The translations under genes were made by a program, and so were the position numbers. 42,309 nt of DNA from Candidatus Gastranaerophilales bacterium (lineage in GTDB: Bacteria; Cyanobacteriota; Vampirovibrionia; Gastranaerophilales; Gastranaerophilaceae), in NCBI GenBank assembly GCA_944324285.1, contig CALUVR010000019.1, positions 1-42,309 of the forward strand, written 5' to 3'. Under the pieces are notes generated by a model that saw only the letters and a program-made list of their open reading frames with translations, did not search any database and was not told the origin of the DNA. This document shows, in pieces, positions 9,496 through 17,608 of this stretch; the stretch's first letter is position 1, and each line of letters opens with the position of its first letter.

Positions 9496-10327
9496 ATTCG
9501 GACTGATAGGATATCCTTTAGGACATTCTCTTTCTGCTGTTATTCATAAGGCAGGATTTGAAAGTCTCGGGATTAATGCGACTTACGATATTCTGGAAAC
9601 TCCGCCTGAGGATCTTGTGGATAGAGTAAAATTTCTGAAGCGCGAGAATTACACAGGATTTAATGTCACAATACCTCTGAAACTTCCGATTTCTCTTTTT
9701 GTTCAGGAGGTGGATAAGTATGCGGATATTGCAGGAGCGGTGAACACTGTAAAAATAAATTCAGACAAAACCTTCAGTGCATTTAATACAGATGCAACGG
9801 GATTTAAAAAGGCAATTCCTTCTGACATAAATCTTGCAGGGAAAAAAGCTGCAATACTAGGAACAGGCGGTGCAAGCCGCGCGGCTGTTCTCGGACTTTC
9901 TGATTTAGGGATTTCCGAAATCGGAGTTTATACAAGAAATATTCCAAATGCCATGGACTATATGGCTTATATGAGAAGGAAATTCCCGCAGATAACATTT
10001 ACTTCATACCAGATTGATGCGGTCAGAGATTTGTCAAAATATGATATTTTAGTAAACACAACGCCAATCGGTATGCAGGGAGTTTCTGCAGATATGACTC
10101 CTGTGGAAGAAAATGTTTTGAAAACCTTGCCTGATGGGGCTGTAGTGTACGACGTTATTTATAACCCTAAAAAGACAATTCTTTTAAAGAATGCGGAAAA
10201 ACTTGGTTATAGAACGATTAACGGTCTTGATATGCTTGTATATCAGGCAATTGCAGCACAGGAAATTTGGTTTGGGCGCACGCCTGATTTTAATGCAATG
10301 AAGATTGCTGCGCTAGAAAATCTATAA
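9488..10327 (+). CDS. aroE: Shikimate dehydrogenase
   Basis: AroE reduces 3-dehydroshikimate to shikimate with NADPH in the aromatic amino acid pathway. From the ATG at 9488 the protein is 279 aa. An upstream in-frame ATG at 9455 lies inside topA and would add an unrelated leader, whereas GGAGG sits about 10 nt before 9488. Key features are HSLS at 13-16 for shikimate binding, catalytic Lys65 in NVTIPLK, FNTDATG with Asp102, the nucleotide loop GTGGAS at 125-130, and NTTPIGMQ. It is the last gene of the long plus-strand run that starts at the lptC-like gene. Confidence 0.95.
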   Translation: MNKFGLIGYPLGHSLSAVIHKAGFESLGINATYDILETPPEDLVDRVKFLKRENYTGFNVTIPLKLPISLFVQEVDKYADIAGAVNTVKINSDKTFSAFNTDATGFKKAIPSDINLAGKKAAILGTGGASRAAVLGLSDLGISEIGVYTRNIPNAMDYMAYMRRKFPQITFTSYQIDAVRDLSKYDILVNTTPIGMQGVSADMTPVEENVLKTLPDGAVVYDVIYNPKKTILLKNAEKLGYRTINGLDMLVYQAIAAQEIWFGRTPDFNAMKIAALENL

Positions 10328-10333
10328 TCTGTT

Positions 10334-10352
10334 GTTGGGCTGAAAGCCCAAC
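10334..10352. terminator. Hairpin between convergent aroE and XRE genes
   Basis: A perfect 8-bp stem GTTGGGCT/AGCCCAAC has a 3-nt loop and lies 7 nt after the aroE stop and 9 nt past the end of the convergent XRE gene. There is no strong T-run, so it is a modest terminator or a copy of a short palindromic repeat. Confidence 0.5.
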
Positions 10353-10360
10353 CTACTTTA

Positions 10361-10570
10361 CTATTTGTTTATCCGTTCAAATTCAAGTAAATCCTGTATA
10401 CGACAGTCTAAAAAGTCGCACAATTTATCAACAGTGTCGAGTCGTATATTGGGACGTTTTCCGCGAATTATGTCAGAAATAGTGGATGTACTTATCCCTG
10501 TTGCATTGAAAATTTCAACAGCAGTTATATCTTTGTCCCACATTAACTCTCTCAACTTAATTTTAATCAT
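10361..10570 (-). CDS. Small XRE/Cro-type transcription regulator
   Basis: The 69-aa protein is nearly all helix-turn-helix: LRELMWDKDITAVEIFNATG is followed by ISTSTISDIIRGKRPNIRLD, which gives the recognition helix and the conserved RG(K) turn, then TVDKLCDFLDCRIQDLLEF as the closing helices. Such single-domain Cro/CI proteins bind short palindromic or tandem operators and often repress themselves. It is divergent from a 63-aa ORF across a 109-nt A/T-rich spacer with TAGTATTA repeats. No antitoxin or phage gene can be named beside it. Confidence 0.85.
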   Translation of the reverse strand: MIKIKLRELMWDKDITAVEIFNATGISTSTISDIIRGKRPNIRLDTVDKLCDFLDCRIQDLLEFERINK

Positions 10571-10610
10571 ATATTAATTGTAATAATTATTATTGTATAT
10601 TGATATAAAT

Positions 10611-10647
10611 TAGTATTAATGCTATAGTATTATTATTAATAGTATGA
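10611..10647. promoter_or_regulatory. Possible operator: three spaced TAGTATTA-type repeats
   Basis: TAGTATTA occurs at 10611 and 10625, and TAGTATGA at 10640. The 14-15 nt steps would put the sites on about the same or opposite faces of the helix. They lie between the XRE gene and the divergent 63-aa ORF. The DNA is very A/T-rich, so chance repetition is possible; binding by the XRE protein is inference. Confidence 0.3.
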
Positions 10648-10679
10648 TGATTTTAAAATAAGTTAATAGGAGAGTCAGT

Positions 10680-10871
10680 ATGCTATATTATTTGGAACAA
10701 TTCTTTGAAAAATTTTTTGATTGTATAGATACAATCCATCTTCGTTTGATTGATTATCTCATAATGAACGTTAAGGCAAAGTTTTCTACTGATAATCTTG
10801 CTGTACTTCTTTCCCTAAATAATTATCAGGAAGATTTAAATGAATTAATTACATTTTTACAATATTTTTAA
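10680..10871 (+). CDS. Small hypothetical protein (63 aa)
   Basis: A 63-codon frame begins at ATG 10680, with AGGAGAG about 6 nt upstream, a proper ribosome site. The product is acidic and rich in Leu/Phe/Tyr, predicted mainly helical, with no clear membrane span or known motif. It is divergent from the XRE gene and 41 nt before the phosphatase gene. I do not recognise a family; the good ribosome site and its position behind a regulator argue that it is real. Confidence 0.5.
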   Translation: MLYYLEQFFEKFFDCIDTIHLRLIDYLIMNVKAKFSTDNLAVLLSLNNYQEDLNELITFLQYF

Positions 10872-10912
10872 TTTATACGCAAAAAAATTTATGTTCGCGA
10901 TTTTTAATTTCT

Positions 10913-11410
10913 ATGAAAATAAATTCCGTTTCGTTTACGGGTTACGATAAACCGCAAAATTTTAAACGTATTGATAACAACGTAATGCGCTCGGCGCAGC
11001 CAGAGGCGGAAGAAATTGTCTGGCTTAAGAAAAACAAAAGTCTGACAGATATTATTAATTTCAGAACGCTCGTTGTTCCGGCAACTGATTTTAATGAGAA
11101 AAAACTTTCAGAAGCTCTTTATATAAAATACCATTCAATTCCGACAGAAACCAAACACCCGAAAATCAGTGATGTGAAAAAGTTTTTGAAAGTGATTGAT
11201 GATGTGAAAAAGCAAGACGGACAGGTGCTTATTCACTGTAAAGCAGGTGCAGACAGGACAGGATTTTATTCGTTGATTTATAAAGTTCTGAACGGGCTTG
11301 ACAACTTTGATAACGCTGTGAAAGAAATGCTTGAGATGGGTTATCATCAGGACAGATACCCATTTTTAACAGAAATTGCAAAAGATTTCCTGAAAAAACT
11401 CCGCAAATAA
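10913..11410 (+). CDS. Dual-specificity/tyrosine phosphatase-like protein
   Basis: The 165-aa protein carries the Cys-based phosphatase loop HCKAGADRTG (108-117), with nucleophile Cys109 and phosphate-binding Arg115. It also has an early MRSAQP segment (25-30), as in bacterial DSP-like enzymes. It is likely a cytoplasmic protein or small-molecule phosphatase; the substrate cannot be told. Its N-terminus MKINSVSFTGYDK contains a SFTG motif shared with unrelated proteins elsewhere in this window. No good ribosome site precedes the ATG, so it may depend on the 63-aa ORF upstream. It abuts the convergent macB-type gene with no spacer. Confidence 0.8.
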   Translation: MKINSVSFTGYDKPQNFKRIDNNVMRSAQPEAEEIVWLKKNKSLTDIINFRTLVVPATDFNEKKLSEALYIKYHSIPTETKHPKISDVKKFLKVIDDVKKQDGQVLIHCKAGADRTGFYSLIYKVLNGLDNFDNAVKEMLEMGYHQDRYPFLTEIAKDFLKKLRK

Positions 11411-12640
11411 TTATTCGTATCTTAAAGCATCAATCGGATTTAGAAGAGAAGCTTTGTAGGCAGGGTAGTAGCCGAAGAGAACCCCGATTGCGCCTGAGAA
11501 TCCGAGGGATAGTGCGATAGAAAACCCTGATATATAAACATTCATCTCCGAAAATATCTGGATTGCTTTGGCTCCCAAAACACCAATCAAAACCCCGATA
11601 ATCCCTCCGATTACGGATAACAAAAATGATTCTATTAAAAATTGTATTCTGATGTCGCTTGCCTTTGCTCCGATTGCCATACGGATGCCGATTTCTTTGG
11701 TACGTTCTGTCACAGACACCAGCATAATATTCATAATTCCGATACCTCCTACAATTAGCGATACAGAGGCAATTGCGCCAAGGAGAATTGACATTGTTTT
11801 GGCGGAAGATTTTATGGTTTCTTGCATTTCTGCAAGATTTCGGATTTCAAAATCTTTGTCCTGATTTTTCCCTATATTGTGGCGTTTTGTGAGAATTTCA
11901 TCTATATCTTCTTCTGCGGTTTTCATAGAGGTGTCGCTTTGTGCTTTCACATTAATCATCTTTATCGAACCGGGGAAATCTGTTCCGAAAACTTTTTTCT
12001 GGGCTGTTGTAATCGGAATAAAAACTAAATCGTCCTGATCCATACCCATTCCGCTCTGCCCTTTTGTTTTAAGCAACGCAATAATTTTAAACGGAACATT
12101 TCCGATACGCATTGTCTTATTAAGAGGATCAACATCGCCGAAAAGTTCGTTTGCAACTGTGTTTCCAATAATTGCGACCTTCGTATTGTTTTTAATATCT
12201 TCTTTTATAAAATTTCTTCCGGATAGGATTTCATAATTCCTGATAAAAAGGTAATCTCCTGTAGTGCCGCCGATTGTTGTAGACCAATTCTGGTTCCCGT
12301 AGGTTAATTGGGCTGTGCCTGAAGAATAGGGGGCAACAGCAAGGACTCCGCGGGCTGTTTTTTCGATTGCTTCAGCGTCTTTCAGTGTAAGGGAAGGTTT
12401 TGTGCCAAATCCCATTCTGACACCTCCGGAGGTTGCAGATGCAGACCGTATCATAAGTAAGTTACTGCCCATAGATTCCATATCTTTGGCGATTTTTTTA
12501 CTTGCGCCTGTTCCGACAGCAAGCATTATGATAACCGCGCTCACACCGATAATTATACCGAGGCTCGTGAGGATTGAGCGCATTTTGTTTATCTTTAATG
12601 ACCTTATTGCCATAATAAGCGTTGATTTGAAATCTATCAC
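11411..12640 (-). CDS. MacB/FtsX-type ABC transporter permease
   Basis: This is the permease half of a MacB-type exporter (409 aa). It has a membrane helix near residues 20-42 after the SLKINKMRSILTSLGIIIG start, a periplasmic MacB core domain (about 45-280), and three C-terminal FtsX helices including VGGIGIMNIMLVSVTERTKE and a closing Pro-rich NPIDALRYE tail typical of MacB. Unlike E. coli MacB, the ATPase is a separate gene, which overlaps it by 4 nt. With the upstream fusion protein and TolC it would form a tripartite pump. Substrate unknown: macrolides, peptides or lipids are all known for the family. Confidence 0.9.
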   Translation of the reverse strand: MIDFKSTLIMAIRSLKINKMRSILTSLGIIIGVSAVIIMLAVGTGASKKIAKDMESMGSNLLMIRSASATSGGVRMGFGTKPSLTLKDAEAIEKTARGVLAVAPYSSGTAQLTYGNQNWSTTIGGTTGDYLFIRNYEILSGRNFIKEDIKNNTKVAIIGNTVANELFGDVDPLNKTMRIGNVPFKIIALLKTKGQSGMGMDQDDLVFIPITTAQKKVFGTDFPGSIKMINVKAQSDTSMKTAEEDIDEILTKRHNIGKNQDKDFEIRNLAEMQETIKSSAKTMSILLGAIASVSLIVGGIGIMNIMLVSVTERTKEIGIRMAIGAKASDIRIQFLIESFLLSVIGGIIGVLIGVLGAKAIQIFSEMNVYISGFSIALSLGFSGAIGVLFGYYPAYKASLLNPIDALRYE

Positions 12641-13365
12641 AGTTCGTAATCCTCCATTTTAGATGTAACAGGGTGAGGATTTTTGTTAATCTCATCGGAA
12701 ATTATATTTCCGTCCTTAAACCTTACAATTCTTCCGCAATATTCAGCTATATCGGGTTCGTGGGTTACGAGGACAATTGTTTTTCCCATTTGTTTATTGA
12801 GGTTCACGAAAAACTCCATAACCTCAATACTCGTTTTTGTATCAAGGTTTCCGGTCGGCTCGTCCGCTAAGATTAAAGGCGGATCGTTGACAATTGCACG
12901 CGCAATCGCAACTCTCTGCTGCTGGCCGCCTGACATCTGGTTTGGCATGTGGTCTTCTCTTTTTTCCAAGCCTACGATTTTTAGTGCGTTTTTAGCACGC
13001 CTAATCCTCTCTTCTTCCGGAATTCCTTTATAAATCATCGGAAGCTGGACGTTTTCGAGTGCGCTCGTTCTTGATATAAGGTTAAACCCCTGAAAAACAA
13101 ACCCCATCTTGACGTTTCTAACATCCGCAAGCTGATTTGAATCCAGAGAAAGCATATCAATTCCGTCAAGAAAGTAACTACCGGAATTGGGTTTGTCGAG
13201 GGTGCCGAGCATATTCATAAAAGTGGATTTCCCTGAGCCTGAAGCCCCCATAATCGCAACAAATTCTCCGCGCTCAATCGAAAGCGACACGCAGTTGAGA
13301 GCATTGAAACTATCTTCTCCTGTCTGGTAAGTTTTTATTGCGTTTTTTACTTCTATTAGACTCAA
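12637..13365 (-). CDS. ABC transporter ATPase (MacB/LolD type)
   Basis: The 242-aa ATPase drives the adjacent permease. Walker A is GASGSGKST (about 39-47), the Q-loop is in GFVFQGFNLI, the signature is MSGGQQQRVAIARA, Walker B is LILADEPTG, and the switch His is in LVTHEPD. It matches the LolD/MacB/FtsE branch by length and motif spacing. It is translationally coupled to the permease through a 4-nt overlap and lies 61 nt after the membrane-fusion gene. Confidence 0.94.
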   Translation of the reverse strand: MSLIEVKNAIKTYQTGEDSFNALNCVSLSIERGEFVAIMGASGSGKSTFMNMLGTLDKPNSGSYFLDGIDMLSLDSNQLADVRNVKMGFVFQGFNLISRTSALENVQLPMIYKGIPEEERIRRAKNALKIVGLEKREDHMPNQMSGGQQQRVAIARAIVNDPPLILADEPTGNLDTKTSIEVMEFFVNLNKQMGKTIVLVTHEPDIAEYCGRIVRFKDGNIISDEINKNPHPVTSKMEDYEL

Positions 13366-13426
13366 TGTTTTTCTCCGTATTTAGCGGACTTTTATACGTG
13401 CCGCAAGCTTCTGACTGTGCCTGACG

Positions 13427-14590
13427 CTAGAACATTCTAGGGCCTCTGCGGCGCTGATTGGTTTTATCTTTACTGCTTGTGAGCGAGGAATCCACAATTA
13501 CTCTGTCGCCTTCTTTCAGGTCTTTTGAAATAATTTCCGTATTGGTATCATCGCTTGCGCCGGTTTCAATATTTATACGTTTCGGTTTACGTTTTTCAAG
13601 AATCCAGATGCCCTGAGTTTTATAGCGTGTGCCGTCGGTATTAGGGTTAAACTTCAATGCAATACTCGGGGCGCACATTACATCCTCGCTCTTATCCGTG
13701 ATAATTGAAACGTTCGCCGTCATACCAGGAATAAGTTTAAGGTCGTCATTATTGACGTTTACAATTACCGTGTAAGTTACGACATTGGAAACCGTTGTCG
13801 GGGAAATTCTTACCTGAGTAACTTTTCCGTGGAAGAGGCTGTCAGGATAACCGTCAAGGGTGTAGGTTACGTCCTGCCCGTCCTGAACTTTTCCGATATC
13901 GGCTTCCGAGACGCTCACTTCAATCTGCATTTTTGTCAAATCCTGCGCGATTGTGAATAATTGCGGAGCCTGAAAGCTTGCTGCAACCGGCTGCCCTACG
14001 TCTATTTCTCTTGATACGATTGTTCCGTCTACAGGCGCTATGATTTCAGTGTAGCCCAAATTTGTTTGCGCTGTTTTTAAGTTTGCCTGATACTGTCTGA
14101 CCTGTGCCTGTGCTGCTTGCATTTGCGCTAAATCAGAATAATATGTGCTTTTATACTGATCAAGTTCGCTTTTTGCAACGAAATTTTTTGCATAAAGGTT
14201 TTTGTAGCGTTCATACATAACTTTATCATAATCAACTACGGCTTTCAGTCTTGCAACATTCGCCTGCGCGTTTGCAATCTGCGCCTGATTTTGCTGAACT
14301 GTTGCTTCAAATGTTCTCGGGTCAATTCTTGCTAAAATCTGACCTTTTTTAACCTGTGAATTAAAGTCAACGTAGATATCCTGAATTAGCCCTGATACTG
14401 TTGAACCGACTGATACGGTGTTTACAGGGTTAATAGTTCCGGACGCTTCTACCACCTGCGTGATTGTACATTTTTTAAGCGGTCTTGTGTGGTATCTGAC
14501 ACGTTTTTTGAACGCATTGTAAGCAAAACTCGACCCGACAAGTGCTATGATCACCGTGCAAACTATTATATGTTTTTTCTTTAGTTTCAT
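13427..14590 (-). CDS. MacA-type membrane fusion protein
   Basis: The 387-aa periplasmic adaptor joins the inner-membrane pump to the TolC-type channel. It has one N-terminal helix (about 8-25), split lipoyl halves (VSGLIQDIYVDFNSQVKKGQ and IIAPVDGTIVSREIDVGQPV), and between them a Gln/Ala-rich coiled-coil hairpin (about 105-180). A beta-barrel and a C-terminal proximal domain follow. ATG overlaps the TolC stop by 4 nt (ATGA), and GAGGAC is about 9 nt upstream. The tail is Lys/Arg-rich. Confidence 0.92.
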   Translation of the reverse strand: MKLKKKHIIVCTVIIALVGSSFAYNAFKKRVRYHTRPLKKCTITQVVEASGTINPVNTVSVGSTVSGLIQDIYVDFNSQVKKGQILARIDPRTFEATVQQNQAQIANAQANVARLKAVVDYDKVMYERYKNLYAKNFVAKSELDQYKSTYYSDLAQMQAAQAQVRQYQANLKTAQTNLGYTEIIAPVDGTIVSREIDVGQPVAASFQAPQLFTIAQDLTKMQIEVSVSEADIGKVQDGQDVTYTLDGYPDSLFHGKVTQVRISPTTVSNVVTYTVIVNVNNDDLKLIPGMTANVSIITDKSEDVMCAPSIALKFNPNTDGTRYKTQGIWILEKRKPKRINIETGASDDTNTEIISKDLKEGDRVIVDSSLTSSKDKTNQRRRGPRMF

Positions 14591-16071
14591 CCTCTTTTGT
14601 CCTCTACGTTAACAGTAATTTCCTGCTGTAATGCTATTAATTTTTCAAGGTTTGCCCTTGCAACATTGTAGTTGTAAACAGTTTGAACATACGCTTGCTG
14701 GGCATTGTTATAGTTTACCCTTGCATCCTGTAACTGGATGTAGTCGCCGATTCCGACCGCGTAGCGTCCGTCAGCAAGTTCAAAATTCTCAAACGTCTGC
14801 TTTACCTTGACTGCAAGAAGCGGAATTTGTTTTTCTAATTGTACCATATTTATGTAGGCATTTTGAACTTCAAAATAGATGTTTTGTTCCAGTAAATCTA
14901 TTTCATTCTGCGCAAGTTTTACCTGTAATTTCCCGTTATCAATCTGATATTTCTCGCTTAAAATGTTCACCGAACTTGAAAGGTTTACACCTACATTGAA
15001 GGAATTCGTATTATACTGGTTTCTGTAATTATAGCCTGCACTGGCGGAAATCTCCGGATAATACTGGCGCTTGATGTAAAGTAACGACTGTTTCATTGCT
15101 TCAAGTGTTGCTTTATATGCTTTCAAATCCGGACGGTTTTCTTTTGCTTTTTCTACACATTCCTCAAATGTATAAGGAAACGGCTTGAATTTGAAAGTTT
15201 CAATAACATCCATTTTCTCAACTTTAGATGTTAAGGTTGCGTCGGATACAGGGGCAGGGGTTTTGCTTAAATCTCTTTTTTCAGAAATTTTTTGCAAATT
15301 TACAGGGATTTCTTTTTGCTGAAAGTTGAAGGTTTCCGTTGCGGAAATTTCGTATTCAGGTGTGTATGCAACATACATAGAATTATTCAATTGAACTATG
15401 GCATTTTGATACGCCTTGATAGAATTTACAAGCGTAACTTTTGAATCGCTGAGGTTTACTTCTGCATTTACAAGGTCGATTTTAGAACGTATCCCTTGAT
15501 CAAAATAGGCTTTTGTCCTCTGGTAATTCCTCTCATTAATCTGGACGTTGGCTCTGTTGATATCAACGGTTGCCTTTGCCGCAAGCACACTGTAGTAATA
15601 TGTTTTTACACCGAGAATCGTGTCCAATACAACATCATCAAAATTGTACATCGCCGCAATTTTATTAAATTTCTGCATTTTTATCTGGGCGTTGGTTTTA
15701 CCGAAATTGAAAATAAGCTGACTCAGGGTTGCCTGTGCAGTATAGGAATTATTGTTATTATAATTAAACCTTCTGTCGGACGTCATATCGTTATAGGTAT
15801 AGCCTGTTCCGACGCCTATTGTAGGGAAGAAAGCTGTCTTTGCAATTTTTTCATCATTTTTGGAAACATGATAATTATAATATGCTTTATTAATAAGCGG
15901 ACTGTTTTTCAGTGCAATCTGAATACAATCCGAAATATTAAGCTTCGCACCCTTTTGGATAGCTGCATATTTTTCGGCTGCACTCGCTGCGCTGATATTT
16001 AATAATACAGCACCAAGCAGGATAAATATTTTTAGTTTAACGTTAGCATTCAACCCTGTTATCCTCAACAA
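14587..16071 (-). CDS. TolC-type outer membrane efflux protein
   Basis: The 494-aa protein has a signal peptide ending near ISAASA and two OEP (TolC) repeats, about 45-220 and 295-485. The helical portions (YYNYHVSKNDEKIAKTAFFP; RPDLKAYKATLEAMKQSLLY) fit the TolC fold. Between the repeats is a roughly 60-residue insertion (about 230-290). TolC trimers form the outer-membrane exit duct. It is the first gene of the four-gene pump run tolC-macA-ATPase-permease, 67 nt after trkH on the same strand. Confidence 0.92.
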   Translation of the reverse strand: MLRITGLNANVKLKIFILLGAVLLNISAASAAEKYAAIQKGAKLNISDCIQIALKNSPLINKAYYNYHVSKNDEKIAKTAFFPTIGVGTGYTYNDMTSDRRFNYNNNNSYTAQATLSQLIFNFGKTNAQIKMQKFNKIAAMYNFDDVVLDTILGVKTYYYSVLAAKATVDINRANVQINERNYQRTKAYFDQGIRSKIDLVNAEVNLSDSKVTLVNSIKAYQNAIVQLNNSMYVAYTPEYEISATETFNFQQKEIPVNLQKISEKRDLSKTPAPVSDATLTSKVEKMDVIETFKFKPFPYTFEECVEKAKENRPDLKAYKATLEAMKQSLLYIKRQYYPEISASAGYNYRNQYNTNSFNVGVNLSSSVNILSEKYQIDNGKLQVKLAQNEIDLLEQNIYFEVQNAYINMVQLEKQIPLLAVKVKQTFENFELADGRYAVGIGDYIQLQDARVNYNNAQQAYVQTVYNYNVARANLEKLIALQQEITVNVEDKRG

Positions 16072-16138
16072 TTTACTAACGATTAAACCATATTAATTGT
16101 TCATTTTAATCATTCCGATAAAGGAAATTGTATGTTTT

Positions 16139-17608
16139 TTAATTGTCTTTAAAATTCCAGAAATCAGCTTCCAGCATTACAAAAAACGGAATGATTTCAA
16201 GCCTGCCGATTAGCATTGATGCAATCATTATCATCTTTGATACAGGATGAAGTGAACTAAAACTGCCCATGGGGCCTGTTATTGTTCCAAACCCCGGACC
16301 GATGTTTCCCACAGATGTTATAGAACTTGTAAGTCCGATTGCGGCATCTTGTTCCAGCAAACCTATCGCAAGCGCTCCGATTGCAAATATCATAAAATAA
16401 TACAGGATAAATACGATAGTCTGTCTTATAACCTCAGGTGCAACAGTCACATTATCCATTTTTATATTTACAATTGCGTTCGGGTGCAGAATTCTTACAA
16501 GCTCCGCTTTCAACGACTTAAATACAAGTGCCCATCTCGCAATTTTTATGCCGCCTCCGGCTGAACTTGCACATGCTCCTGTGAACATCGCGATGAATAG
16601 CAACAGTTTTGCCGTGATATCCCATTTAGCGAAATCAACACTTGCACTTCCCGTTGAGGTCATAAGTGTTATTACCTGATAAAGTGCATGCGTTATTCCT
16701 TCAAATATTGAATAATTATTGTTCACGACCAGCGCAATTGCAATTAATCCGCTCAACACAAGAAATATTAAAGTATATAATTTGAATTCATCATTTTTAA
16801 ATAATAATAACGGATTTTTTTTATTTATTACCTTATAAAGTAAGTTGAAACTTGTTCCGGCCAGGAACATAAAAATTATAGTTATCCAGGTGATATAGTT
16901 TGAGTGATATCCCATAATACTCTCGGGATTTGGAGAAAACCCTCCCGCGGCAATTGTTGACATCGAATTGCAAATTGAATCAAATAGAGTCATTCCGCCG
17001 CAGACTAAAAGTGTTATCTGTATTATAGTGAGTCCTGTATAAATTTTCCATAACGCGGATGCTGTGTTCCTGATTCTCGGAGTAAATTTATCCTCCGTCG
17101 GCCCCGGAGCTTCTGCAAAAAACATCTGTCGTCCGGCAACCGCAAACTGAGGCAATATCGCTATGAATAACACGATTATTCCTAAACCCCCGAGCCACTG
17201 GGTAAATGACCGCCAGAAAAAGAAGGCTTTCGGGTAATCGTAATTAGTTATGATTGTAGCACCTGTTGTTGTAATACCTGATACAGATTCAAATAAACTG
17301 TCCAACGGACTCAGATTGTAAAATAAATATGGTATCGCAGAAATTACCCCGAACAGTATCCACGAAACCGCAACTATAAATAAGGCTTCCGCTTTTTTTA
17401 TATCGTTTAGATTTTCCGGAATTTCTTCACCCTGTAAAAGTTTTTTTATAGCAAACCCTGAAGATGCGGATATTACGCTTGCAGTAAAAAACGGTATTAT
17501 TGAACTGAAATCTCCGTCAATCAACGCTACAATTATCGGTACAAGTATCACAAGGCTTATATACATCAATATTATACCGAGTGCGGTTGCAATATAATTT
17601 ATTCGCAT
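16139..17608 (-). CDS. trkH: Potassium uptake membrane subunit TrkH/KtrB family
   Basis: The 489-aa protein is a Trk/Ktr/HKT ion channel-like transporter. Four pore-loop filters are visible: SGITTTGAT near 110, STIAAGGFS near 215, STGSASVDF near 320 and SVGNIGPGFG near 430, each with the selectivity glycine. About ten membrane helices are present and the length is typical of TrkH. The gene starts one base inside the trkA stop (TAATG), so channel and regulatory subunit are coupled. Confidence 0.93.
   Translation of the reverse strand: MRINYIATALGIILMYISLVILVPIIVALIDGDFSSIIPFFTASVISASSGFAIKKLLQGEEIPENLNDIKKAEALFIVAVSWILFGVISAIPYLFYNLSPLDSLFESVSGITTTGATIITNYDYPKAFFFWRSFTQWLGGLGIIVLFIAILPQFAVAGRQMFFAEAPGPTEDKFTPRIRNTASALWKIYTGLTIIQITLLVCGGMTLFDSICNSMSTIAAGGFSPNPESIMGYHSNYITWITIIFMFLAGTSFNLLYKVINKKNPLLLFKNDEFKLYTLIFLVLSGLIAIALVVNNNYSIFEGITHALYQVITLMTSTGSASVDFAKWDITAKLLLFIAMFTGACASSAGGGIKIARWALVFKSLKAELVRILHPNAIVNIKMDNVTVAPEVIRQTIVFILYYFMIFAIGALAIGLLEQDAAIGLTSSITSVGNIGPGFGTITGPMGSFSSLHPVSKMIMIASMLIGRLEIIPFFVMLEADFWNFKDN

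Noticed and set aside
10361-11410. Classical toxin-antitoxin pair
   Set aside because: The 63-aa ORF matches no toxin family I know and is divergent from, not in an operon with, the XRE protein.
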